The notes under the pieces were generated by a model. That model was not told the DNA's origin and did not search any database. It saw only the letters and a list, made by a program, of their open reading frames with translations. A DNA stretch of 64,000 bases from assembly GCF_002102155.1 (NCBI RefSeq), contig NZ_LQOU01000026.1, positions 79,431 to 143,430 on the forward strand. The letters run 5' to 3'. Below, piece after piece: positions 1-8,756 of this stretch. The translations under genes and the position numbers were made by a program. Position 1 is the first letter of the stretch. Each line of letters opens with the position of its first letter. This stretch comes from Mycobacterium europaeum (GTDB lineage: Bacteria > Actinomycetota > Actinomycetes > Mycobacteriales > Mycobacteriaceae).

Positions 1-383
1 GTCGGATGGTCGGACAGGTCGCCCAGGCGCAGCGGCTCGGTGCGGTCGCGCAGGGCGCCGAGCAGACCTTTGCCCACCGGCAGATGGCCGACCCGCCGCA
101 CGGTCTCCGCGTCCATCCCGCTGTGCACGAAGGACGCCAGGGTTCCCTCCGGTCCCCATACCCCGATGGCGCCGTAGCGGGCACCGGTCATGCCTATCGC
201 AGCGGCGACGATGCGGTGCAGTATCGCGTCGAGTTCGAGGTCGGAGCCGATCTCGATCGCCACTTGGAGCAGCTGCGCCATCTGCTGGCGTTCCGCGGCC
301 AATTCGTCGAGCTGCTCGTGCATCCGGCTCAGAAAATCAAGCCGGCGGAGCCCAAAAGTCGATCCACACTCGTCTTCGCGCAT
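1..383 (-). CDS. GAF-domain sensor protein, N-terminal part (truncated by window edge)
   Basis: Reading the minus strand from an ATG at 383 gives an open frame that runs off the start of the window. A GAGAAGG ribosome site lies about 7 nt upstream. After a short leader comes a helical MHEQLDELAAERQQMAQLL segment, then a GAF-like stretch (LHRIVAAAIGMTGARYGAIGV, then FVHSGMD and LPVGKGLLGAL, ending PLRLGDLSDHP). This order of motifs is typical of the first GAF domain of mycobacterial DevS/DosT-like redox or gas-sensing histidine kinases and of GAF-ANTAR proteins. Any kinase or output domain lies outside the window, so the class of output is unknown. Confidence 0.75.
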   Translation of the reverse strand, partial: MREDECGSTFGLRRLDFLSRMHEQLDELAAERQQMAQLLQVAIEIGSDLELDAILHRIVAAAIGMTGARYGAIGVWGPEGTLASFVHSGMDAETVRRVGHLPVGKGLLGALRDRTEPLRLGDLSDHP

Positions 384-576
384 CTCCCGACCTTCTCCAG
401 AACTGATGCCCGGCGGCCAGGCAGTGAAGGCGAGAACCAACTGCGGGAATGTTTGCTGACGAGCGGAACTGTCGTTGGGGTCAAGCCTTGATCTGCCGGT
501 AGAGGTCACCTTACCAGCGCGGAGTCGCCATAGCAGATTTGTTGCTGAGCGTCACGATTAGTCGTAACATTCCGTT

Positions 577-900
577 ATGGCCGCTTGCCGGCTGCAGTGC
601 TGGGAATGCGGCACGGTCTTCCATGGCCGCGCCGACGCGCACTACTGCAGTGCGGCGTGTCGGCAGAAATCCCACCGCGCCCGCCTCCGGCGCCGCGCCG
701 CCGACGAGGCGGTGCCGGCGCCCGTGCTCGGAGACGCCATCGCGCAGGCGCGCGAAACGCGTGAGTCGGCCCGCGTCGTCCGGCAACGCGCCCAGGATGC
801 GCGCCGCGCGGCATCGGAAGCCCGTGCGGCACTGACATTTTCGAGCGGTGATCCAAATCCCGGCAACCGGTCCGCGCGCCGGGCGTCGATGCCCGATTGA
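577..900 (+). CDS. Small zinc-finger-like protein
   Basis: A 107-residue protein whose first 40 residues carry four cysteines in a CWECG...HYCSAACR pattern (C-x2-C and C-x3-C), followed by a very basic KSHRARLRRR stretch and a long Arg/Ala-rich helix. This looks like a small treble-clef or MYND-type zinc-binding module attached to a nucleic-acid-binding tail. I recognise no named family; the function is unknown. Codon use with G/C in third positions supports real coding. The ATG at 577 follows an AT-richer stretch (about 530-575) that could hold its promoter. Confidence 0.6.
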   Translation: MAACRLQCWECGTVFHGRADAHYCSAACRQKSHRARLRRRAADEAVPAPVLGDAIAQARETRESARVVRQRAQDARRAASEARAALTFSSGDPNPGNRSARRASMPD

Positions 901-1050
901 CACCTGCCCCACGATCGTTAAGTTGGTGATCAGATCGTTCGGCTACCGCGGCCACCCCGCGGCCCGTCCGGTACGCCGTTCCGACTTCGCGCCCGCGAGC
1001 TGTCCTCTGGTGGAAGACATTTCGGATTTGATGAACGCACTCCGACTCCG

Positions 1051-2541
1051 GTGGCCGGCATGAGCGCCGCGCTGCGCCGATGGTGCTTCGCCGACCAGTT
1101 GGGAACGCACTTCCTGGACCATCCGGACCAACCGGTGTTGCTGATCGAGTCCAGGGCGGTGTTCGAACGCCGGCGGTTCCACCGCCGCAAGGCCCACCTG
1201 GTCCTTTCCGCGCTGCGTCACCGCGCGGCCGAACTCGGCGACCAAGCCATCTTTCTTCGGACCCGGACCTACCGCGAGGCGTTGGACCGAGTGAAAGACC
1301 GCATCAGCGTGTGTCAGCCCACCTCGCGCGCTGCGGACAGATTCGTGCGGTCGATGCCAGACCTCGAAGTGTTGCCCGCGCGTGGATTCTGCACCGCGCG
1401 TACCGAATTCGAAGACTGGTCCCGCCGGCAGCGGACCTTGCGGCTGGAGAACTTCTACCGTGACGCCCGTCGTCGGTTCGATGTGTTGATGGAGGGCGAC
1501 CAACCCGCCGGGGGTCGGTGGAATTTCGACGCCGACAACCGGCAACCGCCACCCAAGAACGCCGACGCCCTCTCCGTGGCCCCGCCCTGGCAACCGGAAG
1601 AGGACGAGATCGACGAGCGGGTACGCGCGGACCTGGATCGTTGGGAACGAGACGGAAGCGTGGCGTTCGTCGGCCGCGACGGCCCGCGCGAATTTCCGGT
1701 CACCGCGACCGAAGCGCAGGCCGCGTTCCAGGTGTTCCTCCGAGATCGCCTGCCGTACTTCGGTCCTCACGAGGATGCCATGCTTTCCGGTGATCGCTAC
1801 ATGGCGCACAGCCTGCTGTCGGCACCCATGAACCTCGGCCTGCTGGACCCGTTGGCATGCGCCTACGCGGCCGAGGACGCCTACCGGGCCGGGCGTGCAC
1901 CGCTCGCCAGCGTCGAGGGGTACATCCGCCAGCTCATCGGGTGGCGCGACTACATCTGGCACGTCTACTGGCATTTCGGCGAGGACTACCGCCGCCGCAA
2001 CGCGCTCGACGCCCACGCCGGGTTGCCCGACTGGTTTACCGACCTGGATGCCGACGCGGTGCGGGCGCATTGCCTCAAAGACGTGCTGGCCCAGGTGCGC
2101 GACCACGGCTGGGTGCACCACATTCCGCGGTTGATGGTGTTGTCCAATTACGCGCTGCAGCGCGGATGGAACCCCACCGAGGTCGCCGACTGGTTCCACC
2201 GCTGCTTCGTCGACGGTTACGACTGGGTGATGGTGGCCAACGTCGTCGGCATGTCCCAGCATGCCGACGGCGGTTTGATGGCCACCAAGCCGTATGCCGC
2301 CGGCGGCTCCTACATCAATCGGATGAGTGACTACTGCGGCCACTGCCCCTACCGGCCCACCGTGCGGGTCGGCGAACGCGCCTGCCCGTATACGGGCGGC
2401 TACTGGTGGTTCCTGGACCGCAACAAGCGGCGACTCGCTGCCAACCGGCGGATGAGCCAACCGCTGGCGGGGTTGCGACGGCTCACGGATCTGGACGACG
2501 TGGTGGAGCAACAGCGGCGACTCGGTGGGGCGGCCCCGTGA
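1051..2541 (+). CDS. Iron-sulfur bacterial cryptochrome/photolyase (FeS-BCP, DPRP family)
   Basis: A 496-residue deoxyribodipyrimidine photolyase-related protein. The N-terminus (WCFADQLG) is the Rossmann-like start typical of the family, and the C-terminal half is the FAD-binding helical domain. All four cysteines expected to bind the [4Fe-4S] cluster are present: C341 (AHCLKD), and C429, C432 and C445 in a C-x2-C-x12-C arrangement, the spacing known from Agrobacterium PhrB, a (6-4) photolyase. The product probably repairs (6-4) photoproducts with light, though some relatives are sensors. The start is GTG 1051 or ATG 1060; neither has a strong ribosome site. Its stop overlaps the next gene's GTG, so the two are probably co-translated. 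Confidence 0.85.
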   Translation: MAGMSAALRRWCFADQLGTHFLDHPDQPVLLIESRAVFERRRFHRRKAHLVLSALRHRAAELGDQAIFLRTRTYREALDRVKDRISVCQPTSRAADRFVRSMPDLEVLPARGFCTARTEFEDWSRRQRTLRLENFYRDARRRFDVLMEGDQPAGGRWNFDADNRQPPPKNADALSVAPPWQPEEDEIDERVRADLDRWERDGSVAFVGRDGPREFPVTATEAQAAFQVFLRDRLPYFGPHEDAMLSGDRYMAHSLLSAPMNLGLLDPLACAYAAEDAYRAGRAPLASVEGYIRQLIGWRDYIWHVYWHFGEDYRRRNALDAHAGLPDWFTDLDADAVRAHCLKDVLAQVRDHGWVHHIPRLMVLSNYALQRGWNPTEVADWFHRCFVDGYDWVMVANVVGMSQHADGGLMATKPYAAGGSYINRMSDYCGHCPYRPTVRVGERACPYTGGYWWFLDRNKRRLAANRRMSQPLAGLRRLTDLDDVVEQQRRLGGAAP

Positions 2542-2936
2542 TCGGCGGCGGCATGATGCTCACCGTGGACCGCGTGGTCGCGGCACCTCCAGCGGCGGTC
2601 TGGGGCGTGCTGGTCGACCTGGATGCGTGGCCGAAGTGGGGCCCGACGATCCGGGGCGCCCGGCTCGACGAACCACATACCGAGTTGGCGTTGGGTGTGA
2701 CCGGCACGGTCCAGACGTCGCTGCTGGTTCCGGTGCCGTTCGTCGTCACCGATTTCGAGCCGGGGCGTCATTGGGCCTGGACGGTGGCGGGCGTTCCCGC
2801 AACGCGCCATTGGGTGGAGCCGATGGACCACGGGGCGCGAGTCGGCATGGCCGTTCCGTGGTGGGCGGCACCGTATCTGACGGTGTGTGCGATCGCGTTG
2901 CGGCGCATCGACGCGATGCTGACCGGGGCGCGGTAG
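2538..2936 (+). CDS. SRPBCC (START/polyketide cyclase-like) family protein
   Basis: A 132-residue protein beginning with a GTG that overlaps the photolyase TGA (GTGA); ATG 2553 is an alternative. The sequence MLTVDRVVAAPPAAVWGVLVD followed by DAWPKWGP is the classic opening of a helix-grip SRPBCC domain (beta strand, then PxxxVW helix), and it ends with an amphipathic helix (CAIALRRIDAML). Such proteins bind hydrophobic ligands in a central cavity. The ligand is unknown. Translational coupling to an FeS photolyase is recurrent for SRPBCC proteins near photolyases, but any functional link here is inference. Confidence 0.75.
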   Translation: MIGGGMMLTVDRVVAAPPAAVWGVLVDLDAWPKWGPTIRGARLDEPHTELALGVTGTVQTSLLVPVPFVVTDFEPGRHWAWTVAGVPATRHWVEPMDHGARVGMAVPWWAAPYLTVCAIALRRIDAMLTGAR

Positions 2937-3048
2937 TCGGCTTCAGAACCGCTCGGCGACTTTGAAATTCGATAGCGCCCGCGGTATCAAATTCCAGCGA
3001 TGGTGCACCCTGCGCACTCAGACGCGACGCGACCCTCGAGACGCAAGA

Positions 3049-3074
3049 GCCCCCGGCACCGGGGTGCCGGGGGC
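3049..3074 (-). terminator. Strong hairpin between convergent genes
   Basis: Twelve-base perfectly paired arms, GCCCCCGGCACC and GGTGCCGGGGGC, separated by only two bases (so the true loop opens a few pairs). It lies 18 bp past the etfA stop and about 110 bp past the SRPBCC gene. No U-tract follows, which is usual for mycobacterial terminators. It is probably an etfA terminator that may act in both directions. Confidence 0.6.
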
Positions 3075-3091
3075 CGCCGAGCCGAGGGAAC

Positions 3092-4048
3092 TCAGCCCTT
3101 GCGTGCCTTGATGGCGTCGGTCAGCTGCGGGGCGACCTTGAACAGGTCGCCCACCACGCCGTAGTCGGCGATCTCGAAGATGGGCGCCTCTTCGTCCTTG
3201 TTCACCGCGACGATGGTCTTCGACGTCTGCATGCCGGCGCGGTGCTGGATGGCTCCGGAGATGCCGAGCGCGATGTAGAGCTGGGGCGACACCGTCTTGC
3301 CGGTCTGGCCGACCTGGAACTGGCCCGGGTAGTAGCCGGAGTCGACCGCGGCGCGCGACGCGCCGACGGCGGCGCCCAGCGAGTCGGCCAGCGCCTCGAC
3401 CACGCTGAAGTTTTCCGCGCTGCCCACCCCGCGGCCACCGGACACCACGATCGACGCCTCGGTGAGCTCCGGGCGGTCACCGGCGACCGCCGGCTCGCGG
3501 GCGGTGATCTTGGTGGCGTTCTCGGCGGGCGCGGGCACCTCGACGGTGACCTGCTCGCCGGCACCGGCCTGCGGTTCGGCGTCGATGGCGCCACCGCGCA
3601 CCGTGATGACCGGGGTGTCGCCGTTGGCCTGCGACTCGACGGTGAACGCGCCACCGAAGATGGAGTGCACCGCCTTGTTGCCCTCCTGGACACCGACCAC
3701 GTCCACCAGCAGGCCGGATCCGATCCGGGCCGCGAGCCGGCCCGCGACCTCTTTGCCGTCGGCGTTGGCCGATAGCAGGACAGCGGCGGGCGCGTTCGAC
3801 TCGGCGAGCGCGGCCAGCACGTCGACCACCGGGGTGATCAGGTAGTTCTCGGCGTCGTCGGACTCGGCGACGTAGATCTTGGCGGCGCCCGCCTCCTTCA
3901 ACCCGTCGACCAGCGGCGCGGCGGTGCCGGGCTTGCCGACCACGACGGCGGCCGGCTCACCCAGCGCGCGGGCGGCGGTGATGAGTTCGGAGGTGACCTT
4001 CTTCAGGGCGCCTTCGGCGTGCTCAACGAGCACCAAAACTTCAGCCAT
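3092..4048 (-). CDS. etfA: Electron transfer flavoprotein alpha subunit (Rv3028c homologue)
   Basis: A 318-residue ETF alpha subunit. The N-terminal half is the nucleotide-fold domain ([19 protein letters not shown]), and the C-terminal half carries the FAD site: SGGRGVGS, then [35 protein letters not shown] in pieces, and the closing [10 protein letters not shown]. It pairs with EtfB upstream (39 nt gap) to accept electrons from acyl-CoA dehydrogenases and pass them to the ETF:quinone oxidoreductase, so it serves fatty acid and sterol side-chain oxidation. The start at ATG 4048 follows an AGAAGAGCGAAGAAA purine-rich ribosome site. The gene ends at a strong hairpin. Confidence 0.95.
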   Translation of the reverse strand: MAEVLVLVEHAEGALKKVTSELITAARALGEPAAVVVGKPGTAAPLVDGLKEAGAAKIYVAESDDAENYLITPVVDVLAALAESNAPAAVLLSANADGKEVAGRLAARIGSGLLVDVVGVQEGNKAVHSIFGGAFTVESQANGDTPVITVRGGAIDAEPQAGAGEQVTVEVPAPAENATKITAREPAVAGDRPELTEASIVVSGGRGVGSAENFSVVEALADSLGAAVGASRAAVDSGYYPGQFQVGQTGKTVSPQLYIALGISGAIQHRAGMQTSKTIVAVNKDEEAPIFEIADYGVVGDLFKVAPQLTDAIKARKG

Positions 4049-4087
4049 GGTTTCTTCGCTCTTCTCGTCTATGGGATGGGTGCTCGG

Positions 4088-4879
4088 CTAGATGATCTTC
4101 TGGGCGACCAGGTACTGGGAGATCTGGTTGCCACCCTCGCCCTCGTCGGTGACCTTCTCACCCGCGGTCTTCGGCGGCTTCGGCGTCGACGACAGCACCT
4201 TCGACCCGGCGTTCTCGAGGCCGACCTCGTCGCTTTCGACCCCGATCTCGGCGAGGGTCAGCACCGTCACCTCTTTCTTCTTCGCGGCCATGATGCCCTT
4301 GAAGGAGGGGAAGCGCGGCTCGTTGATCTTCTCGGTCACGCTCACGACCGCGGGCAACGAGGCCTCGAGCGTGAACACGCCGTCGTCGGTCTCCCGCTCG
4401 CCGGTGACCTTGCCGCCCTCGATCGACAGCTTGCGCAGGTGGGTCAGCTGCGGAAGGCCAAGGTACTCGGCGATGATCGCCGGCACCGCGCCGCCGGAGC
4501 CGTCGGTGGACTCGTTACCGGCGATGACAAGCTCGGTGCCCTCGATGGTGCCCAGCGCGCGCGCCAGCGCCCAGGCCGTTTGCACCACGCAGGAACCGCG
4601 CATGCCGTCGTCTTTGAGGTGGACGGCCTTGTCGGCGCCCATCGACAGCGCCTTGCGGATCGCCTCGGTGGCACGTTCGGGGCCCGCGGTCAGCACGGTC
4701 ACCGACCCCTCGCCGCCCTCGCGCTCACGAATCTGCAGGGCCTCTTCGACGGCGCGCTCGTTGATCTCGTCCAGTACCGCGTCGGCGGCCTCTCGGTCCA
4801 GCGTGTAGTCGCCGTCGTTCAGCTTGCGTTCCGACCAGGTGTCTGGGACCTGCTTGATCAGGACCACGATATTCGTCAT
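4088..4879 (-). CDS. etfB: Electron transfer flavoprotein beta subunit (Rv3029c homologue)
   Basis: A 263-residue ETF beta subunit starting MTNIVVLIKQVPDTW. An AGGAGG motif lies about 13 nt before ATG 4879. The AMP/ADP-binding and partner-dehydrogenase recognition region is present (LTAGPERATEAIRKALSMGAD, then GNESTDGSGGAVPAIIAE). It forms a heterodimer with EtfA, encoded 39 nt downstream. A longer frame extends upstream to 4993 but has no homology and runs through the divergent promoter region, so the internal ATG is preferred. Confidence 0.95.
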   Translation of the reverse strand: MTNIVVLIKQVPDTWSERKLNDGDYTLDREAADAVLDEINERAVEEALQIREREGGEGSVTVLTAGPERATEAIRKALSMGADKAVHLKDDGMRGSCVVQTAWALARALGTIEGTELVIAGNESTDGSGGAVPAIIAEYLGLPQLTHLRKLSIEGGKVTGERETDDGVFTLEASLPAVVSVTEKINEPRFPSFKGIMAAKKKEVTVLTLAEIGVESDEVGLENAGSKVLSSTPKPPKTAGEKVTDEGEGGNQISQYLVAQKII

Positions 4880-4961
4880 GAGTGTGGTTCGTCCTCCTCG
4901 AAGGAGTCTCGCAGCAGTCGACCACGAGACTTTCAGTACGCGTTTCGCAGGGCACGGTCGT

Positions 4962-4977
4962 GTTACTACCGGGTAAC
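4962..4977. promoter_or_regulatory. Candidate operator in the etfB/methyltransferase divergent promoter
   Basis: GTTAC and GTAAC arms separated by six bases, within the 227-bp gap that separates etfB (minus) from the Rv3030-like gene (plus). The gap must hold both promoters. The arms are short, so this is only a candidate repressor site; no regulator gene is adjacent. Confidence 0.3.
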
Positions 4978-5106
4978 TTTGTGCGGCCTGCATTCACACC
5001 ATAGCGGGTCGTACTGCAGGTTCTTGCGGCGTGTCTACCGTCGGCAAGCGGGGGCGCCTCGTCCCCGGTTCGCGAATCCGACACTTCGCGTTAGCCTGCC
5101 TATGCG

Positions 5107-5913
5107 ATGAGCGCAACCGTCCCCGACGTACCCCGGCACAGCCTCGGCGATCCCACGCCGGCGGCTGACCCCGTCCTGACGTTGACCGGCGAGCGCACCA
5201 TCCCGGACCTGGACGTCGAAAACTATTGGTTTCGCCGCCACCAGGTGGTTTACCGGCGACTGGCCGGGCTCTGCGCGGGCCGCGACGTGCTCGAGGCCGG
5301 CTGTGGCGAGGGGTACGGCGCCGACCTGATCGCCGGCGTCGCCCGTCGGGTGGTGGCCGTGGATTACGACGAGGCCGCCGTGGCCCACGTGCGCGCCCGC
5401 TACCCCCGCGTGGAGGTCATGCGGGCGAACCTGGCCGAGCTACCGCTGCCCGACGGGTCGGTGGATATTGTGGTCAATTTCCAAGTCATCGAGCATCTGT
5501 GGGATCAGGCACAATTCGTGGCCGAATGCGCCCGGGTGCTGCGCCGCGGCGGGCTGCTGATGGTGTCCACACCCAACCGGATCACGTTCTCCCCGGGCCG
5601 CGACACCCCGATCAACCCGTTCCACACCCGCGAACTCAACGCCGGCGAGCTGACCGAGTTGCTGATCGGCGCGGGCTTTCGCGACGTGTCGGTCTCCGGC
5701 TTGTTCCACGGTCCGCGGCTGCGGGAGATGGACGCCCGCCACGGCGGCTCCATCATCGACGCGCAGATCGAGCTCGCGATGGCCGGCGCGGCCTGGCCGC
5801 CTGAGCTGGCCGCCGACGTGGCCGCGGTGACCACCGACGACTTCGACATCGTCGAGGACGGCCGTGACATCGACGACAGCCTCGATCTGATCGCAATCGC
5901 GGTAGCGCCGTGA
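5107..5913 (+). CDS. SAM-dependent methyltransferase of the MGLP cluster (Rv3030 homologue)
   Basis: A 268-residue class I methyltransferase. The SAM-binding motif I is VLEAGCGEGYG at about residues 61-71, followed by the acidic ribose-binding strand VVAVDYDE and the motif IV/V region VNFQVIEHLWD. The M. tuberculosis homologue Rv3030 belongs to the cluster genetically linked to methylglucose lipopolysaccharide synthesis and is a candidate sugar O-methyltransferase. Here it also precedes and overlaps (by 4 nt, GTGA) the GH57 gene, followed by the glucosyltransferase, so the three form one operon. The precise methylated position cannot be read from sequence. Confidence 0.85.
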   Translation: MSATVPDVPRHSLGDPTPAADPVLTLTGERTIPDLDVENYWFRRHQVVYRRLAGLCAGRDVLEAGCGEGYGADLIAGVARRVVAVDYDEAAVAHVRARYPRVEVMRANLAELPLPDGSVDIVVNFQVIEHLWDQAQFVAECARVLRRGGLLMVSTPNRITFSPGRDTPINPFHTRELNAGELTELLIGAGFRDVSVSGLFHGPRLREMDARHGGSIIDAQIELAMAGAAWPPELAADVAAVTTDDFDIVEDGRDIDDSLDLIAIAVAP

Positions 5914-7490
5914 ACGATTCGCATGACCGGGTGCCCGGCATGTTCACCCTGGTCCTGCACACCCACCTGCCGTGGCTGGCCCACCATGGCCGGTGGCCGG
6001 TCGGCGAGGAGTGGCTCTATCAGTCGTGGGCGGCGGCCTACCTGCCGCTGATGCGGGTGCTGACCGCGCTCGCCGACGAGGACCGTCGCGGGCTGGTGAC
6101 CCTCGGGGTCACTCCGGTGGTCAACGCGCAACTGGACGACCCGTACTGCCTCGACGGCATGCACCACTGGCTGGCCAACTGGCGGCTGCGGGCGGCCGAG
6201 GCCGCCAGCGTGCGGTCCGCAGCCCGGTCGAAGTCGGCCGGTTTCCAATCATGCACGCCGGAAGCGTTGCGGGCCTTGGGGATTCGGGAATGCGCCGAAG
6301 CGGATCGGGCGCTCGAGGAGTTCGCCACCCAATGGCGGCACGGCGGGAGTCCGCTGTTGCGCGGCCTGATCGACGCCGGCACGGTGGAGTTGCTCGGCGG
6401 CCCGCTGGCCCACCCGTTCCAGCCGCTGCTCGCGCCGCGGCTCCGCGAGTTCGCGCTCAGCGAGGGGCTGGCCGATCCCCAGCAGCGGATGGCGCATCGC
6501 CCGAGCGGCATCTGGGCGCCCGAATGTGCGTACGCGCCGGGCCTGGAGGACGGTTACGCGGCCGCGGGTGTCACCCATTTCATGGTCGACGGGCCGTCGC
6601 TGCACGGCGACACCGCGCTGGGCCGTCCCGTCGGCGACACCGACGTGGTCGCGTTCGGGCGCGACCTGCAGGTGAGCTACCGGGTTTGGTCGCCGAAGTC
6701 CGGCTACCCGGGGCACGCCGCCTACCGCGACTTCCACACCTACGACCACCTCACCGGGCTGAAGCCGGCGCGGGTGACCGGCCGCAACGTGCCGTCCGAG
6801 GGGAAGGCACCCTACGATCCCGAGCGCGCCGACCATGCGGTCGACGTCCATGTCGCCGATTTCGTCGACGTGGTCCGCAACCGGCTGGCGAGCGAATCGG
6901 AACGGATCGGGCGGCCCGCCCACGTGGTGGCCGCCTTCGACACCGAGTTGTTCGGCCATTGGTGGTACGAGGGCCCGACGTGGCTTGCGCGGGTGCTGCG
7001 CGCCCTGCCCGCCGCCGGCGTGCGGGTGGGCACGCTGAGCGACGCCATCGCCGACGGATACGTCGGGCGCGCAGTGGCTTTGCCGCCAAGTTCGTGGGGG
7101 TCCGGCAAGGACTGGCAGGTGTGGGCCGGTGACAAGGTTGCCGATCTCGTCCAGCTCAACGCCGAAGTGGTCGACACGGCGCTGAGCACCGTGGACAAGG
7201 CGTTGTCGCAGCGGGCCTCGCTGGACGGGCCGCTCCCCCGCGACCACGTGGCCGACCAGATCCTGCGCGAGACGCTGCTCACGGTCTCCAGCGACTGGCC
7301 GTTCATGGTCAGCAAGGACTCGGCCGCCGACTACGCGCGCTACCGCGCGCATCTGCACGCCCACGCCACCCGCGAGATCGCCGGGGCGCTGGCGTCCGGG
7401 CGGCGGGACACCGCCGGCCGGCTGGCCGAGGGTTGGAACCGCGCCGACGGGCTGTTCGGCGCGCTCGACGCGCGCAGGCTGCCCCGATGA
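5910..7490 (+). CDS. Glycoside hydrolase family 57 protein, probable alpha-glucan branching enzyme (Rv3031 homologue)
   Basis: A 526-residue GH57 protein. The N-terminal barrel opens with LVLHTHLPW (HTHLP at 17-21), a signature of GH57, and includes GIWAPECAY (catalytic Glu region) and VAAFDTELFGHWWYEG (catalytic Asp region). The C-terminal part has the helical branching-enzyme domain containing SSDWPFMVSKDSAADYA. In M. tuberculosis Rv3031 is assigned to MGLP/glycogen-type glucan branching. The GTG start overlaps the preceding stop codon. It sits between the methyltransferase and the glucosyltransferase that act on the same polysaccharide. Confidence 0.9.
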   Translation: MNDSHDRVPGMFTLVLHTHLPWLAHHGRWPVGEEWLYQSWAAAYLPLMRVLTALADEDRRGLVTLGVTPVVNAQLDDPYCLDGMHHWLANWRLRAAEAASVRSAARSKSAGFQSCTPEALRALGIRECAEADRALEEFATQWRHGGSPLLRGLIDAGTVELLGGPLAHPFQPLLAPRLREFALSEGLADPQQRMAHRPSGIWAPECAYAPGLEDGYAAAGVTHFMVDGPSLHGDTALGRPVGDTDVVAFGRDLQVSYRVWSPKSGYPGHAAYRDFHTYDHLTGLKPARVTGRNVPSEGKAPYDPERADHAVDVHVADFVDVVRNRLASESERIGRPAHVVAAFDTELFGHWWYEGPTWLARVLRALPAAGVRVGTLSDAIADGYVGRAVALPPSSWGSGKDWQVWAGDKVADLVQLNAEVVDTALSTVDKALSQRASLDGPLPRDHVADQILRETLLTVSSDWPFMVSKDSAADYARYRAHLHAHATREIAGALASGRRDTAGRLAEGWNRADGLFGALDARRLPR

Positions 7491-7503
7491 GGTGGTTGGC
7501 CGC

Positions 7504-8748
7504 GTGAAGATCCTGATGGTGTCGTGGGAGTACCCGCCGGTGGTGATCGGCGGCCTCGGCCGGCACGTGCACCACCTGTCCACCGCGCTGGCCTCGGCCG
7601 GCCACGAGGTCGTCGTGCTGTCCCGTCGCCCCTCGGGCACCGACCCCAGCACCCACCCGTCGTCCGACGAGGTGGTCGACGGTGTGCGCGTGATCGCGGC
7701 CGCACAGGACCCGCACGAATTCTGCTTCGGCGCCGACATGATGGCGTGGACGCTGGCCATGGGCCATTCCATGGTCCGCGCCGGGCTGTCGCTGAAGAAG
7801 CGGGGCAGCCACCGGCCGTGGCGCCCCGACGTGGTGCACGCGCACGACTGGCTGGTCGCCCATCCCGCGATCGCCCTCGCCCAGTTCTACGACGTGCCAA
7901 TGGTTTCCACCATTCACGCCACCGAGGCCGGGCGGCACTCCGGCTGGGTGTCCGGTTCCATCAGCCGGCAGGTGCACGCCGTCGAGTCGTGGTTGGTGCG
8001 CGAATCCGACTCGCTGATCACGTGTTCGGCGTCGATGGCCGACGAGATCACCGAACTGTTCGGCCCCGGGCTGGCCGCAATCACGGTCATCCGCAACGGT
8101 ATCGACGCCGCGCGCTGGCCGTTCGCCGAGCGCCGGCCGCGCACCGGTCCCGCCGAACTGCTCTACCTCGGGCGCCTCGAGTACGAGAAGGGCGTGCACG
8201 ACGTCATCGCCGCCCTGCCGCGGATCAGGCGTACCCATCCCGGGACCACACTGACCATCGCCGGGGAGGGCACCCAGCAGGAGTGGCTCGTCGAGCAGGC
8301 CCGAAAGCATCGGGTGCTCAAGGCAATCCGGTTCGCCGGCCACCTCGACCATGCCGAGCTACTCCCGGTGCTGCACCGGGTCGATGCCGCCGTCCTCCCC
8401 AGCCACTACGAGCCGTTCGGGATCGTCGCGCTGGAGGCCGCCGCGGCGGGCACCCCGCTGGTGACGTCGAACATCGGCGGCCTGGGCGAGGCCGTCATCA
8501 ACGGCCGGACCGGGGTGTCGTGTGCGCCCCGCGACGTCGCCGGACTGGCCGCTGCCGTACGGGTGGTGCTCGACGATCCGGAAGCCGCCCAGCGGCGCGC
8601 CCGCGCCGCCCGCGACCGACTCACCTCCGCTTTCGACTGGAAGACCGTGGCCGAGGAAACCGCGCAGGTGTATCTGGCGGCCAAGCGGGGCGAGCGCCAG
8701 CCCCATCCGCGCATGCCCATCGTTGAGCACGCCTTGCCCGACCGCTAA
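7504..8748 (+). CDS. GT4 alpha-1,4-glucosyltransferase of MGLP synthesis (Rv3032 homologue)
   Basis: A 414-residue GT-B glycosyltransferase, the same length as Rv3032. The N-terminus KILMVSWEYPPVVIGGLGRH has the glycogen-synthase-like Gly-rich donor loop (GGLG at 16-19), and the C-terminal domain has the E-x7-E motif beginning EPFGIVALE near residue 303. Rv3032 elongates the glucan chain of methylglucose lipopolysaccharides and contributes to glycogen. GTG 7504 gives the family length; GTG 7492 would add four residues. In M. tuberculosis the next functional gene is Rv3033. Here the carotenoid island intervenes. Confidence 0.92.
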   Translation: MKILMVSWEYPPVVIGGLGRHVHHLSTALASAGHEVVVLSRRPSGTDPSTHPSSDEVVDGVRVIAAAQDPHEFCFGADMMAWTLAMGHSMVRAGLSLKKRGSHRPWRPDVVHAHDWLVAHPAIALAQFYDVPMVSTIHATEAGRHSGWVSGSISRQVHAVESWLVRESDSLITCSASMADEITELFGPGLAAITVIRNGIDAARWPFAERRPRTGPAELLYLGRLEYEKGVHDVIAALPRIRRTHPGTTLTIAGEGTQQEWLVEQARKHRVLKAIRFAGHLDHAELLPVLHRVDAAVLPSHYEPFGIVALEAAAAGTPLVTSNIGGLGEAVINGRTGVSCAPRDVAGLAAAVRVVLDDPEAAQRRARAARDRLTSAFDWKTVAEETAQVYLAAKRGERQPHPRMPIVEHALPDR

Positions 8749-8756
8749 CCTGCAGT

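Noticed and set aside
943..2511. A 522-codon open frame on the minus strand
   Set aside because: It is the antisense of the FeS photolyase gene, which has clear family motifs and cysteines. High GC makes long antisense frames common here.
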